DNA of 64,000 nucleotides from Acanthaster planci (lineage: Eukaryota; Echinodermata; Asteroidea; Valvatida; Acanthasteridae): assembly GCF_001949145.1 (NCBI RefSeq), contig NW_019091362.1:3458430-3522429 (forward strand), read 5' to 3'. Of this stretch, positions 1 through 10,373 are shown piece after piece (the first letter of the stretch is position 1; the number at the start of each line of letters is the position of its first letter). Below the pieces are notes generated by a model. The model saw only the letters and a program-made list of their open reading frames with translations. It did not search any database and was not told where the DNA came from. Position numbers and translations under genes: made by a program.

Positions 1-430
1 CTGGAAACAATCCAAATCACATCATGGTAACAGCCCCCAATTTACACATGCAACAGGCATAATGTTTGCGTATCAAACATGTGCGGGATATCTGGAGCAC
101 TTCACTAAACGGTGCACGTGGACGCTGGATGGCCTTCGGAACAATAGTTGGCACATCTGGGCTGATCCATTGAACAAGACCGTAACTGTACAATAGATGC
201 TTTGAGCCTCAAGGCTCTCTAATCCACATTCAATTCTTGTGGTGCACAGTCCCATTAGTTGGGTTGATGGAGTAACGCTTCTCTGCCAACTTGAGGAACA
301 ACCTGAGCCTGGCTGGTTCAACCCTCCTCAATAGATAATCAAGTGTACACGTATTAAATGTACCATTAAATCACCCAAGTTCTGTATTTGGGTGGTGAGA
401 AAATGTTTAAGCAATCTTTGAACGACTTAC

Positions 431-478
431 CCCTGTGATGGCGTGTGCATAGCTCCTCAGTTCAGTGACATTCGTCAT
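431..478 (-). CDS. MTCH2: MTCH2 coding exon 8
   Basis: This 16-codon exon reads MTNVTELRSYAHAITG and aligns without a gap to the family segment ending MKSYSQAVTG. The acceptor is TTCTCGCAG and the donor is GTAAGT. Spacing to exon 7 residues equals that of the human protein, so no intervening exon is needed. Confidence 0.9.
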
Positions 479-3400
479 CTGCGAGAACAAACAGTCAAAT
501 GTGATCACAATGGCCACAAGTTTGCAGGGAACTTCAAGACAGAATGCTGGATGAACCATAGTCGTATAAAATAGTACCATTAAATACCACCACGTCTATT
601 GAAAGAGTTACTCTTTAACATTTGAAAGAATCGATATTATAAATGTGTAAATATCTAGAAAAGAGGTCAAAGCATTTGCACACATAAGAGAATGGAGTTT
701 GAACGCTACATGTTGCAAAAACATTCAAACAACAAACTTAAAATAACACATTCAAGAAATAATTTTCAAATAAGAGAAATCAAAAGATGGATTGGTCCTT
801 ATGAAGCATGTGAGGGCACGTGAGTGATTGAATTCTGAGAAGCGATTGACTGTAAAAAAAGGCAAGCTGACAATTTCTTTAGTGAATGCTCTTAAGAAGC
901 AATAATCCAAGTGGAATTGAACGCCAGCCTATGTGTAAATGCCAGGATCAGAGGCGCCAGGATGTTCTTAGGCGCATGATCAATCAAAAAATCATCATGT
1001 TTTGACAGAGGCGATTAATTAACTTCTCAAGCAGGCCTGCGTCGTGGGCTCCAAATCAAATTTTCACTATCAGTACCCCCCTCCCAGAAAAAGGGGACGG
1101 CCAGTTAGCAATGCTCACTAAAAGCTTAGGTTGAAAGCTGGCACTCGAGATCCACAGGACTCGGGAGTGGTTTACATTTAATATTGTTCACAACAAAATG
1201 GTTACAAGACACTTGTCATATCGAGCAGGTACTACATGCCGTAAAAAGAGACTTATCCTTGAAGGAGGGGAATTGGAAAGAGTCATATATTAAAACTTCA
1301 AGTGCCGATATTTGGAAAGGACCCAAGCTAGAATTTCTGGTTTCATTACAGTACTGTGGTGGGAGATGTTTTTCTATAAAAAGCCTCCCAGTTCATGCAA
1401 GACCCTTTTTCCCCTAAAAAAGGAAAAACAATATTAAGGTACATCTGGAGTAGGATTTTTAAATGTCAGAATTTTACTCCATACAAGCAGTTATCATAAA
1501 ACGGTGTTACCTAACATCCCGTCTATTATAAAAACAAAAAAACACTCGCATTAAACAAACAACATGTTTGCTTGATTAAAAAGTGGTTACCAAGATGGAC
1601 TGTATTAAAAGATCAAACAAACGTGAATATGAGTTGAAAGATTACAACAGGGGAGTTGGTGTTCTGAATTTAAATGCACAGTCTGTCATTTGCAGCTATC
1701 AAAAAAAGTAACTGACGAAATGTTGTTGAAGAGCAAACTTGATTTAAAGATTATTGTAGGATTAAACTTTCTGGTGAGATTATTCTTTCTGGAAAGCTGT
1801 CATTTTTAAGAAAACAATGGTAGATGGTCATTTCCAACAACACGTCTAAAGATACACTTTCAGAAAAATGCAATAAGAAGTTCACGTGTAATTTGGTGAA
1901 AAATGTAAAGGCTGACACGATGTCACCCACTCACGTAGTTATTTTGAAATTTGTCCGTTCAATGCAATGTGTAGCTGAAATTGCCTGAATTAGAACGTGT
2001 TTGGCCTGCTGAATTCAAACACAATTCAAAACGTGACTTGGCAACTTTTGATTTGAAATAAAGATCCTGAAAGTATTTTTTTCAGGAAAAATGTATCGTT
2101 CACTGAGCTACGACCTCATCTGGGGACTCGTTTGGCACCTTTCTTTAAATTTTGAGCACTTTTGTTGCCTCAAATGACCACGATGCACAAATGACACACG
2201 ACGGACTACCTTTTCAAGCCCCTATGTGGGACTCTGATATACGTAGGAACAACTGCAACTTTTTCACGGAGAACACTGTAATTTCTATCGAAACACTGAC
2301 GAGACTTCTTAACTTGATGATGGATGTAGCTGATGCGAGTGTTGATTTTTTGTAAGTCTGAAGATGCTCTCAAAAGACACTGCATTACTATTGTGCATTT
2401 GACTGAACTTAATATTCCATGGACACAGCACTTGCGGGACTAGCAGAAATAACTGAGCCTTAGAACCACGTATGCGCAAGAACGGTAACAAAGACAAAAG
2501 CACTATGGCTTACTGTTATGACACGTTACATCTAGTGCCATTGGGTGTTTGCACCCAAGTTACCTTGTCATGTAGAAGGAGGGTGTTGAAAATGTGATAG
2601 AGAGACCTGGCTATCCACAGTGCCAGTACATCTTGAAGGAGTCTGGGAACAAGACCTCTGTTTGAGAGCAGTAAAACATGCAACGGTGAAAAATATGCGA
2701 AAAACTATACAGAGGTTTTGACTGTCTCGTATCAGTTTCTGAGGTCTGGGTGCTTTCACAGGAAAGCTTATTTTGTTTTGTCCTACTTGTTGACTTATTT
2801 CTCGTTTAGTTTTTCTTCAAATATTCAGAAATCCAAATGCATTCCCAGCAATATGCGGTGTTAATATTGTTGAGCAAACTAGAAAGGTCACAATGACAAA
2901 AGATATGCTTCCATATTTGTAAAAAAAAAATCATACAAGAATGGTAAAATACTTACACAAAAAAGCCTTGGATTCCACTATCGGAATATAACTCTGTATA
3001 TGGTTCTAGCCAGCCACTGACAGAACAAAAGGAGATAAACACCGTGTTAGTTTGAATTTTAGGTTCAATAAAATGTAATGGTTTTTACAAAATAGTCACC
3101 CTAAAACCAATTCAAGAGCGAGTGTGTTGAAATTATAGGCCCTTCACAGTGATCCAAGAGAACTGCACAAAATTCGATTCTGAGATAGCCTGGTTGGCCA
3201 TACCTGTACTTGGACTCCCGTCCAATAAACTGCACCATGGACCGAATGGCAATGACATGAAACGGATGGGTGACAATCATGGCACAGCCGTGGGAGACTG
3301 TCATCTTACAGGTCTGGAGCCAGGAAAAACAAAATACCATTTTCGCAATGATGCCCTGTGCATTATCACAAATACACTCCGTGCCTATACCAACATCACT

Positions 3401-6400
3401 GGTTAAAATGGTAGACATTTCTTCTGACACTTTAATAGCAACATTATTACTGTGCGTCCAACTTAAGATACATACTGTGCATGCGTCAATATTAATGAGT
3501 TAATGGTATCTTGGGCCGTGTCCGAAACGGGCTTCCAGAGCTATGGCTAGATCTATTGTCAGCGCGTCTCCACGTACTTTCAATGGATTGAAGACCTAGA
3601 CCTAGCTTTAGACATCAGATTCGGATGGAGCCTTCATGTCAGCTGAAGACTGGTCATGTGCACTTCAAGACATTTATACACAGGAACCAGCGTACACCTG
3701 TGTTGAGCGTAATCGGTCAATTGTGCTGCATTATCTGTCAATATCATAGGAAATCTTAGAGCTAACTTCCCCTTTTCAAACCAATCTCTGACAACTGTGA
3801 TTTAGACAGGAAAGGTGATTGGCTGATGGAGGGAGGAATTATGGACAAGTCGTGCCGCAAGATTGACCAACTGCACAGAGACTGACCAATCACGCAGAGT
3901 GAGCTATCGTACCAAAGACATACACATGTCTTCACAGAGTCAGTAGTTCAAGAACACAAGCCTGTGCATATGAATCCCTCACCAATGCCTAGGGGGGAGA
4001 CCGGGCCGAAAGAGGGCTGTCTAAGTCCGTGTTGCAACTGCTCGGCTATGGCTTGAAATTACACATAAGTCTATGGTTGTGGCTGCAGCCACTTCCCATA
4101 GAGTTGTGTGCAATTTCAAGCCACAGCCAAATAATTTGGAAATGGCCCTGGAATCAGTGCAAAGTTGTGATGGGCTCGTGCTCTTCAGGCTGGGGTACCC
4201 ACTGCCATGCACAGTGTCTACGCCCCATAGGACACTGTTCCTGGGTTAACAAAGTCGCCCTCTCCCATTCACTCACGGCGCCCATGGCTAAATAGTGTTT
4301 TACATCACGCTGATGTGACTTTGAACGATGACTGGAATACTTATTGTGCACACTATTCTGCACAGTGCTCAAGCCAAGTCCAAAATCTTGTGTCTACAGC
4401 TAGGTCTAGGTCATCACTAGTTGCAAATACATGGGCAAAAGCTGTCAACAGATTTAATCTCAGCCCAGATCATGAAGAGAGATATGTCCTCAAGTTATGG
4501 CTATGGCTGAAAAAATACACATGTCCTGTTGAAGCCACTTGCTGCTGGCTGAAGCCATTTTTTTCATTGGAGTGTGCATTAAACCCTGTCACAGCCAAAT
4601 GATTCTGACATGGGGGGGGTGTCAAGACATCGAGGGTAAATTTGGCTGTTCCTGGTCGCTTTGTGGTAGAGATGGACCAAGACCAGACAAGATGGAACCT
4701 CACACGTTAACGGCAGTTCATGTGCACATGCAAAGTGTCTTTCATTTCCTGCGATGGTCTGCACTGTTCCAACTGCAGAGGCCCTTGTGCAAGGACCATG
4801 ACATACAAACTTACTGAGGTGCTTTAGGAAGAAAAACTTAAGAGAAAACTGAGAAAAGGTGCTTTTGCACAGCTCACCTCTAGGACAAACGTTCGGTTGG
4901 ATACAATGGCAGTTCCCTTGGGTTTTGTCTTGATGGCTTCTTTGTCTTCCTCGTCAGTGACCGGGAAAAACTCGTCAAGTTTCTTTTTTTTTGCCAAAGA
5001 GAGAAGAAGTCATTCAGTGAATTCGACCACATGAGAGATATCATTCACTTAGACACGTTGAAAAACCAATGCCGGTTCTCTGAAATTAGACCATAGAGGG
5101 AGACTACGATCAACGCACCTGCGCAACTTTTGTTGCGATGACCGATCCGGACACAGTACCACAGAGACGAGGCACAAAGCCTCGATACAGGCCCAGGAAA
5201 CCATCCACTTTGTAGATATGACGAGCTGCCAAGGGGAATTTTGAAAACAATAAAAATCAGGATCCCTTCAAAAATGAAAAACACCGAGGGTGACATGATG
5301 GTAGGTAGATGTGTCTATCTGCAAAACACAGGTAGACCTTGAACAAAGAACACTAGAACAATTAGCCGATCATAAAAACATGCATTTACTTTGGGAAAAA
5401 TTTACTAAGTGCAGTGAAGAAATGCATCAAAAAGTTGACATCAACTTGAAAAACATTCAACCTGATCAACATTCAGTGTTTACTGTGCCTCAACTGCATT
5501 TGAATATGATCAGTTCCTGCCCTCTGTACTTATGTTACTTTTGTACACACGGATATCAAGGTAGACGGAAAAGGACACGTAGAACGACGTGTGTCATATG
5601 CATATTATGCTCCGCGAGTGCACAGTACGTGTCCTGAGCATAATATGCATATGATGCCCATCGTTCTACGTGTCCTCCTTGTCTGTCTACCAGGTATCAA
5701 CAATGAACTAGATGGTGCTTGTGTGGCAAGAAAATAAGTGTACGGAGGAGCTTTCAAAGAGACATTTTGAAAACAACCATTACAATTGATGGCAGGATAC
5801 ATGACCTAAAAAAAAGTCAGGAAAGACTTTCAACTTGTAGAAAACCTTGTTGCATTTCTGACAGTGTTGCAGTTGAGTACATTTTCACCAGCAAAGACTC
5901 AGCTGTTTATTTCAAAAACAGTGAGCCAGACATTGAGAGTAGACAGTAAATGATGTCAGCGAAACAAAGTTAATAACGTAAGGGCTTGAGACACATAATA
6001 ATACCAAAAAAATTAAGCTTTGGTACAGAAGTGCACGTACTCCAAAAAAAAAAAATCAGCAAGTACCTTCGAAAAATGTTTGTCTAAAAGTCTTCGGTCT
6101 GACTGTCCAGACTTTTAAATTGTTTTTGGTACCTTCTATGTGATATCTGTATTTTACAGTTCTATCTCGCTACAACACTGAATATCTGGCAGCAGGCTTG
6201 GTATTTGGTACATGTACCCTGTTTTCTGGACAAAATGTATTGAAGACTACAGCAGTTATCTAAACAAGATTCACAAAAACAAACGTACAGTATGCGAAAA
6301 CTCCAGGTAGAAGTAGGGTCTTGCGGAAGAACACATTTCGGCCAGGTTGAGGAGGGAGAGGCTCATATCCAATCTGGGTACACAAAAAATGAACAAGAAA

Positions 6401-8435
6401 GGTGTGAGCGACAAGCTGAGTCCATAAAACTCATTTTTTTCCCCAAGAACCATTAAGGTATCACAAATAAGGAACAATCTTCCTCAGAATGTCATTCATT
6501 CACATGAACAACATTCACCTAGAAATCATGGCTACTGCCACTTTTGCACGATGCTCACGAGGCATACCCATGTTGGGTGCGAGCTGCCTATCTGCACGAT
6601 CGCACAAATGCTCTGCGTGATTCGATTGGTTGATTCTGAATGAAATCTTGAACTTAAGTAAGTAGAAATTAGAAAGCAAAGGGTGATTGGTTGACATGCT
6701 AATGGCAGAATGATTGACAAATTGTGAACTAAGATTGACCGCTCACATTAAGATCGAGTGAACATGCATATCGACCGATCACGCCCAACATAATTGTAAC
6801 TAATATAAAATAAGGCTTGTGCACTACCAATGTGAAGCTAGTTCCTCGTTCAACATTCAGTGTTGAACAAGAAACCGTTTAATATTCCAACACTGAATAA
6901 GTTATCGTTTGACATTCAGCGTGCACACCCCTTGAAATGATGGAGTGCAAAACGGACCCCCCCAAAAAAGGGCCACAATGCACATCCATTCACATAAACC
7001 TTATTTACATTGTACATGTCTTGCCACAATGACGTATACACACACAACTCTCTCCTTCAGAGGCAACCCTGTGGGCATGGGGTTTGGGGGGTCAAACAAG
7101 ACCTGAAATGTGGGCGACAGTTTTTACAGAACTATAATTATTAGAGGAAAAAATGGTTAGCTTTATACACTTGCCGTTTTCATCGGAACTATATCAGTCA
7201 ATAGAAATTATATACATCAATCCCACGCCCTGGCTCTAAACTTCTTTTATCAAAGTGCTTCTGTACAATTTAGACTAAAGTGACCTGTTGCCTCCATTTC
7301 AACCAGGGCAAACTCTACCCCCAGAATTGTGGGGTCCCACGTCCAGGGTGGACATGGGACTCCACAGTTCTGCAGGTGGGCAAAGGTAGTTTTACACAGT
7401 CCAAACGGCTTTGAGGAATGTCTTGTCAGTGGCATTCTTCGCTTGCAACTCAGAGTGGGAAAGTCAATGCATCACACCACACTCTTCTAAAATTGAAATG
7501 AAATACCCAAACCCCATGCCCCACCTGGAGATTACATTGAATCTGATGTCATTGTTCTCCTCAATCTGCGACGACTCCTTGCAACCCAGGGCATGGTGTT
7601 CTTCAGCCTGAGTTCAGGGTTAAAAAAGCTCTAAAATTAGCTCTGCTGAGTGGAGCGTTAGTATTCCTCTTTTTTGATTTTGGATGGGATCTAGTAGTAT
7701 GACAATCCCGTCCAAAATAAAAAAAAAGAAGGAATACTAACGCTCCACTCAGTAGAGCAAGGGGCCTACTCTAAAATGTAGTTGGCACAGTTTTTTTGGT
7801 CCCTTTTGTTTGGCACTGCATCACTTTCAGCATGTTTACGGGTGTGCATCCTGAATGTCAAACGTGTTACCGGAAAAAAATGTCGCATCCTGACTCCACT
7901 TCAGCAGTTGTGTACAAAGTCTACGGGGAGTGAAGAGAATTTAAAATGTAACATAAACGTTTCTCAGTCCAGAATTCACGTCTTTCCACTTTCCAGCATT
8001 TCTGTAATGACCAACTTTTATTGAGATGATATGGATGAGAAAAGTGGAGTGAGACTGCAACATTTTTTCCCGGTTACCTATTCAACGTTGAACATCAAAC
8101 AGTTCAACTTGTTCAACACTGAATGTCGAACGATAATATCACACCGGTTTGTCATGTTGGTGCACGACAGTGTGCTGGTGAGTGCGCACACACAGGCCAA
8201 TTGTCACGAAATAGGTTCAACACATTTCGAATACATTTCGTTTACCAGGCAACGATTGGTCAACTTTATTTCTTACACACAGGCAGCAACACTCTTGAGA
8301 TTTTAAAGTTACGATACTACTTCTACAATCTACCTGAATCAGTGTTTTCACGTAGCCCATGGGATGGGCTATAGCTGTAAGCCCAACATTTAGGGCTAGC
8401 TGCACCAAAGGATCTTGGCTAGGCTGCTGTGCCAT
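431..8435 (-). CDS. MTCH2: Mitochondrial carrier homolog 2 (MTCH2), eight coding exons, C-terminus outside window
   Basis: Coding exons, in transcript order, are 8435-8334, 6373-6289, 5225-5119, 4982-4878, 3313-3204, 3016-2957, 2657-2564 and 478-431. All have AG/GT borders and join in one phase, giving 237 residues. The translation follows vertebrate MTCH2 throughout: IGYEPLPPQPGRN near residue 35, GLYRGFVPRLCG near 75, THPFHVIAIRSMVQFIGRES around 148-167, GLVPRLLQDVLALW near 191, and LRSYAHAITG at the end. MTCH2 is a divergent SLC25-type protein of the mitochondrial outer membrane. In vertebrates it is the BID receptor and an insertase for tail-anchored proteins. The usual carrier signature is degraded, as in the family. 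About 65-75 C-terminal residues are missing, and the minus strand reads TTTCCAG at bases 7-1, so the next exon probably starts just outside. The ATG at 8435 is chosen because the frame upstream has only a GTG and then a stop. Confidence 0.95.
479..2563 (-). other. MTCH2 intron 7 (2.1 kb)
   Basis: This is AT-rich intronic sequence with no exon, RNA gene or transposon end that I could recognise. Short open frames on both strands look random. Confidence 0.7.
2564..2657 (-). CDS. MTCH2: MTCH2 coding exon 7
   Basis: The exon encodes GLVPRLLQDVLALWIARSL and continues to LLLHDK, matching the second-repeat PRLLGDILSLW region of MTCH2. The acceptor is CTCAAACAG and the donor is GTAACT, in phase 0. 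Confidence 0.93.
2957..3016 (-). CDS. MTCH2: MTCH2 coding exon 6
   Basis: This 60-bp exon encodes GWLEPYTELYSDSGIQGFF, aligning with the family segment ending REEGILGFF. The donor is GTAAGT. It is too short to show up as an open frame on its own and was found by phase and homology. Confidence 0.9.
3204..3313 (-). CDS. MTCH2: MTCH2 coding exon 5
   Basis: This is the most diagnostic exon. It carries THPFHVIAIRSMVQFIGRES, nearly identical to vertebrate MTCH2. The acceptor is CTGGCTCCAG and the donor GTATGG follows AAG TAC AG (phase 2). Confidence 0.95.
3800..3990. repeat. Dispersed repeat related to 6680-6790
   Basis: The segment around GTGATTGGCTGA, followed by ATTGACCAACTGCACAGAG and TGACCAATCACGC, resembles intronic sequence at 6680-6790, which has GTGATTGGTTGACATGC, AGATTGACCGCTCAC and CGATCACGCCCA. 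A third weak match lies near 11160-11215. This is probably an old dispersed element. I could not set its borders. Confidence 0.4.
4042..4131. repeat. Palindromic mobile-element relic (family P1), copy 1
   Basis: This is a long near-perfect inverted repeat centred on GTGGCTGCAGCCAC at about 4086. The left arm runs GGCTATGGCTTGAAATTACA and the right arm is its complement, ending TTTCAAGCCACAGCC. A related palindrome is at 35645-35746. It fits a non-autonomous foldback element within MTCH2 intron 4. Confidence 0.75.
4480..4612. repeat. Degenerate relative of palindromic family P1
   Basis: The sequence has TTATGGCTATGGCTGAAAAA at the left and CACAGCCAAATGATTC at the right, around GAAGCCACTTGCTGCTGGCT. 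This recalls the ends and centre of the palindrome at 4042-4131 but with weaker pairing. Confidence 0.45.
4878..4982 (-). CDS. MTCH2: MTCH2 coding exon 4
   Basis: This exon encodes 35 residues, a charged linker starting KLDEFFPVTDEEDKEAIK and ending NRTFVLE. It corresponds to the variable loop between the first and second carrier repeats. The acceptor AG follows an A-run rather than a clean pyrimidine tract, so the 5' border is slightly less certain than the others. The donor is GTGAGC. Confidence 0.85.
5119..5225 (-). CDS. MTCH2: MTCH2 coding exon 3
   Basis: The exon completes the split Ser codon and encodes RHIYKVDGFLGLYRGFVPR and a following RLCG-containing helix, ending KVAQ. It matches the first carrier repeat of MTCH2. 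The acceptor is CCTTGGCAG, the donor is GTGCGT, and it ends in phase 0. Confidence 0.93.
5560..5691. mobile_element. Foldback MITE (about 132 bp) in MTCH2 intron 2
   Basis: The arms pair over most of the element. The left arm reads GGTAGACGGAAAAGGACACG and then TAGAACGACG, with CATATGCATATTATGCTC near the centre. The right arm is the complement, ending GTCTACC. TATCAA occurs close to both outer ends, but an exact target duplication is not clear. Confidence 0.75.
6289..6373 (-). CDS. MTCH2: MTCH2 coding exon 2
   Basis: The acceptor is TGTACCCAG and the exon opens with IGYEPLPPQPGRNVFFRK. The donor is GTACGT after TAC T (phase 1). The split codon TCT is completed by exon 3. Confidence 0.93.
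7640..7758. mobile_element. Foldback MITE (about 119 bp) in MTCH2 intron 1
   Basis: Terminal inverted repeats of about 30 bp are GCTCTGCTGAGTGGAGCGTT and then AGTATTCC, with the complement ending CCACTCAGTAGAGC. A further inverted pair, TTTTGGATGGGAT against ATCCCGTCCAAAA, makes almost the whole element foldable. Confidence 0.8.
8334..8435 (-). CDS. MTCH2: MTCH2 coding exon 1
   Basis: This exon encodes 34 residues beginning MAQQPSQDPLVQLALNVGL and ending in HPMGYVKTLIQ, which matches the start of vertebrate MTCH2. The donor GTAGAT follows the Gln codon in phase 0. Confidence 0.92.
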
Positions 8436-10236
8436 TTTCGTTTCCACTCGATGTCAGAGATCTTTCTCAGGGGTAGGGTGTTATCTGCAGATACTATTAC
8501 CAAAAGCATTAAGTGGCACTGATTTGGGCACGAGGTATTGGTCGCTCACTGGTTGGCGACGGCTGTTTTGTTATTCGAAGGTCGATACCGGTGATGCGAC
8601 GCCGCGCGCGATCGCGACGACTCAGATTCTGATTTTTTTTGTCCCCAGTGGCACGGCCCCAGCCCCCCCCCCTTGGCTACGCAACTGGTACACAGCTTAT
8701 CTTTATAAGCCACGGTTCATTTTCTATCAGTCCTCCTAATTTGAAAAAAAAAGTCTGCACTGTGAACCGGGGTACGGGTGCCGTTCGGCCGGACCCGAAG
8801 TTTCACTTCAACTATAGGTGTTGCCTACGGTATTATTGTGCAGGGGTGAATCCACGATGTTTGCTAAGAGTAGGTTCGCGTACTTTGTCGCCTTTGGTGA
8901 AGCCATTTATTGTTTTGCCCTTAACAGCACAAGCAAAATAAGACCCGTGCACAATTATGCTCGTTAGGAGGTCTTCCAAGTTGGCCCCTAAAAGTTGGCG
9001 ATGAGCGGTTTTAGTTTTGTTTTGTTTTTGCCTTTTTTAGGGGGGGGGGTGCCGTCAACCGCCCCTCTCGGGCCGGGATCCCGGTAGGGAGTAAACTGAT
9101 CACCTCTGGGGCAATTCACCGTGCCACCAGCATCTCAACCTACAGGCACAGCAGATTGAGCACAAAAGTTAGAGAAAAGGCAGAAATAATAATAAAATAA
9201 AATTTTACAATGATGCAAGCCCATGGGCATGGCCAGGATTGTACTGGGGAGAGCTATTTCCTAGGTGGAAATTTCCAGGGGGGCAGACCACTGGATCTGG
9301 ATGAATACTCTGAAAAGCTCAACTCAGATGCTCTTCAGCAATCCTTTTATCCCAATTGTCAAAGCTTTAAATTGATTTGAGATCCTTGAACAACAATAAA
9401 ACCGACCAAGAAAAGAATCCACGATGTTTGCTAGCATTGGGCAACTCCTGGCAAACTTGGAACGCTTAGTGCATCCACTGCCAGTGCAGGAGGAATGAAC
9501 CTGGACTTTTCTGCGTTCGTTCAGAACTTAATCTTCTTGCCCTGAAGGAGGTACTCAGTTACCGAAAGCTCGGCAATTGCATGTTTCAGAGCACTGATTT
9601 TATATTATATTCTTGTCAATGTTCTGATCACGGTGTTAGGCAGCCCTTCCATATTTCTAGAAAAGAATCCAGCTGGTCAAATTAATTGTGGACGTGTTAC
9701 GAAAAAGAGTACATAAAATAGTCGTTTTATATCCGGTACAACACTTCGTTGGTACCCTGCGAATACGTAATACATGTACATGACCGACCAGGTAGGCCTA
9801 TGTGTTAGTAATCTTCTACTGTTAATCATACACCTTTGCCCACCAACGTCTTATAAGTCTAGTCGTACGTATGTCGTGACCTGACATGTACAGTGTATAT
9901 CGCGTAGGCAGTACAACGCGCTTGAAAATTCATCTTGTCAACAATATACCGTGGACACTTTTTCAGAACAGATGAAGAATGAATTAATATGTTTAGATAT
10001 TACTATTGTCGGATGCGCTGGACATACTGCTCGTTAAACGTCCGAGCTGAATGTTGGAGTGAGCAGTTGTCCGGAAATCTTCTTCTCACCCCAAGCTCCT
10101 TACACGAACGAGACGGTGTCCTTGCGGATTTTCACGGCGGCAGGTGTCCAGTGAGCGAGAGCCTGTGGTACGGTAGCTAACGGTAGGACTGGGCTATTTG
10201 CGTGATCGCGTGGCACACGGCCCTGTCCTTCACACC
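8436..10236. promoter_or_regulatory. Head-to-head intergenic region between MTCH2 and Gal3ST-1
   Basis: These 1.8 kb separate the divergent start codons. GC-rich, CpG-containing patches such as GACGCCGCGCGCGATCGCG at 8598-8616 and the 9060-9100 region suggest the MTCH2 promoter. A second CpG-richer stretch near 9840-10150 probably holds the Gal3ST-1 promoter and 5'UTR. No TATA box is obvious. A frame at 8359-8739 on the plus strand is judged fortuitous. Transcription start sites are not determined. Confidence 0.45.
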
Positions 10237-10373
10237 ATGAGAACGTGGACAAGATATATTGTTCTTCTCATCATTGTGACCGCAGGCTCCACGCTGTTGT
10301 ACCTCAGTTTCAGCAATGGAAATGAAAACGATATTGAAACAGTTCAAGAAAATAAGCACGAAATATGGGACAG
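10237..10373 (+). CDS. Gal3ST-1 coding exon 1 (signal anchor)
   Basis: The ATG in CACACCATGAG opens MRTWTRYIVLLIIVTAGSTL, a type II membrane anchor, and the exon ends NKHEIWD plus AG before the donor GTAACA (phase 2). It is short but its phase, anchor and position upstream of the catalytic exon fit. Confidence 0.8.

Noticed and set aside
8359-8739. 126-codon frame on the plus strand over the MTCH2 start
   Set aside because: It overlaps MTCH2 exon 1 in antisense and runs into a CpG promoter region with no recognisable protein.
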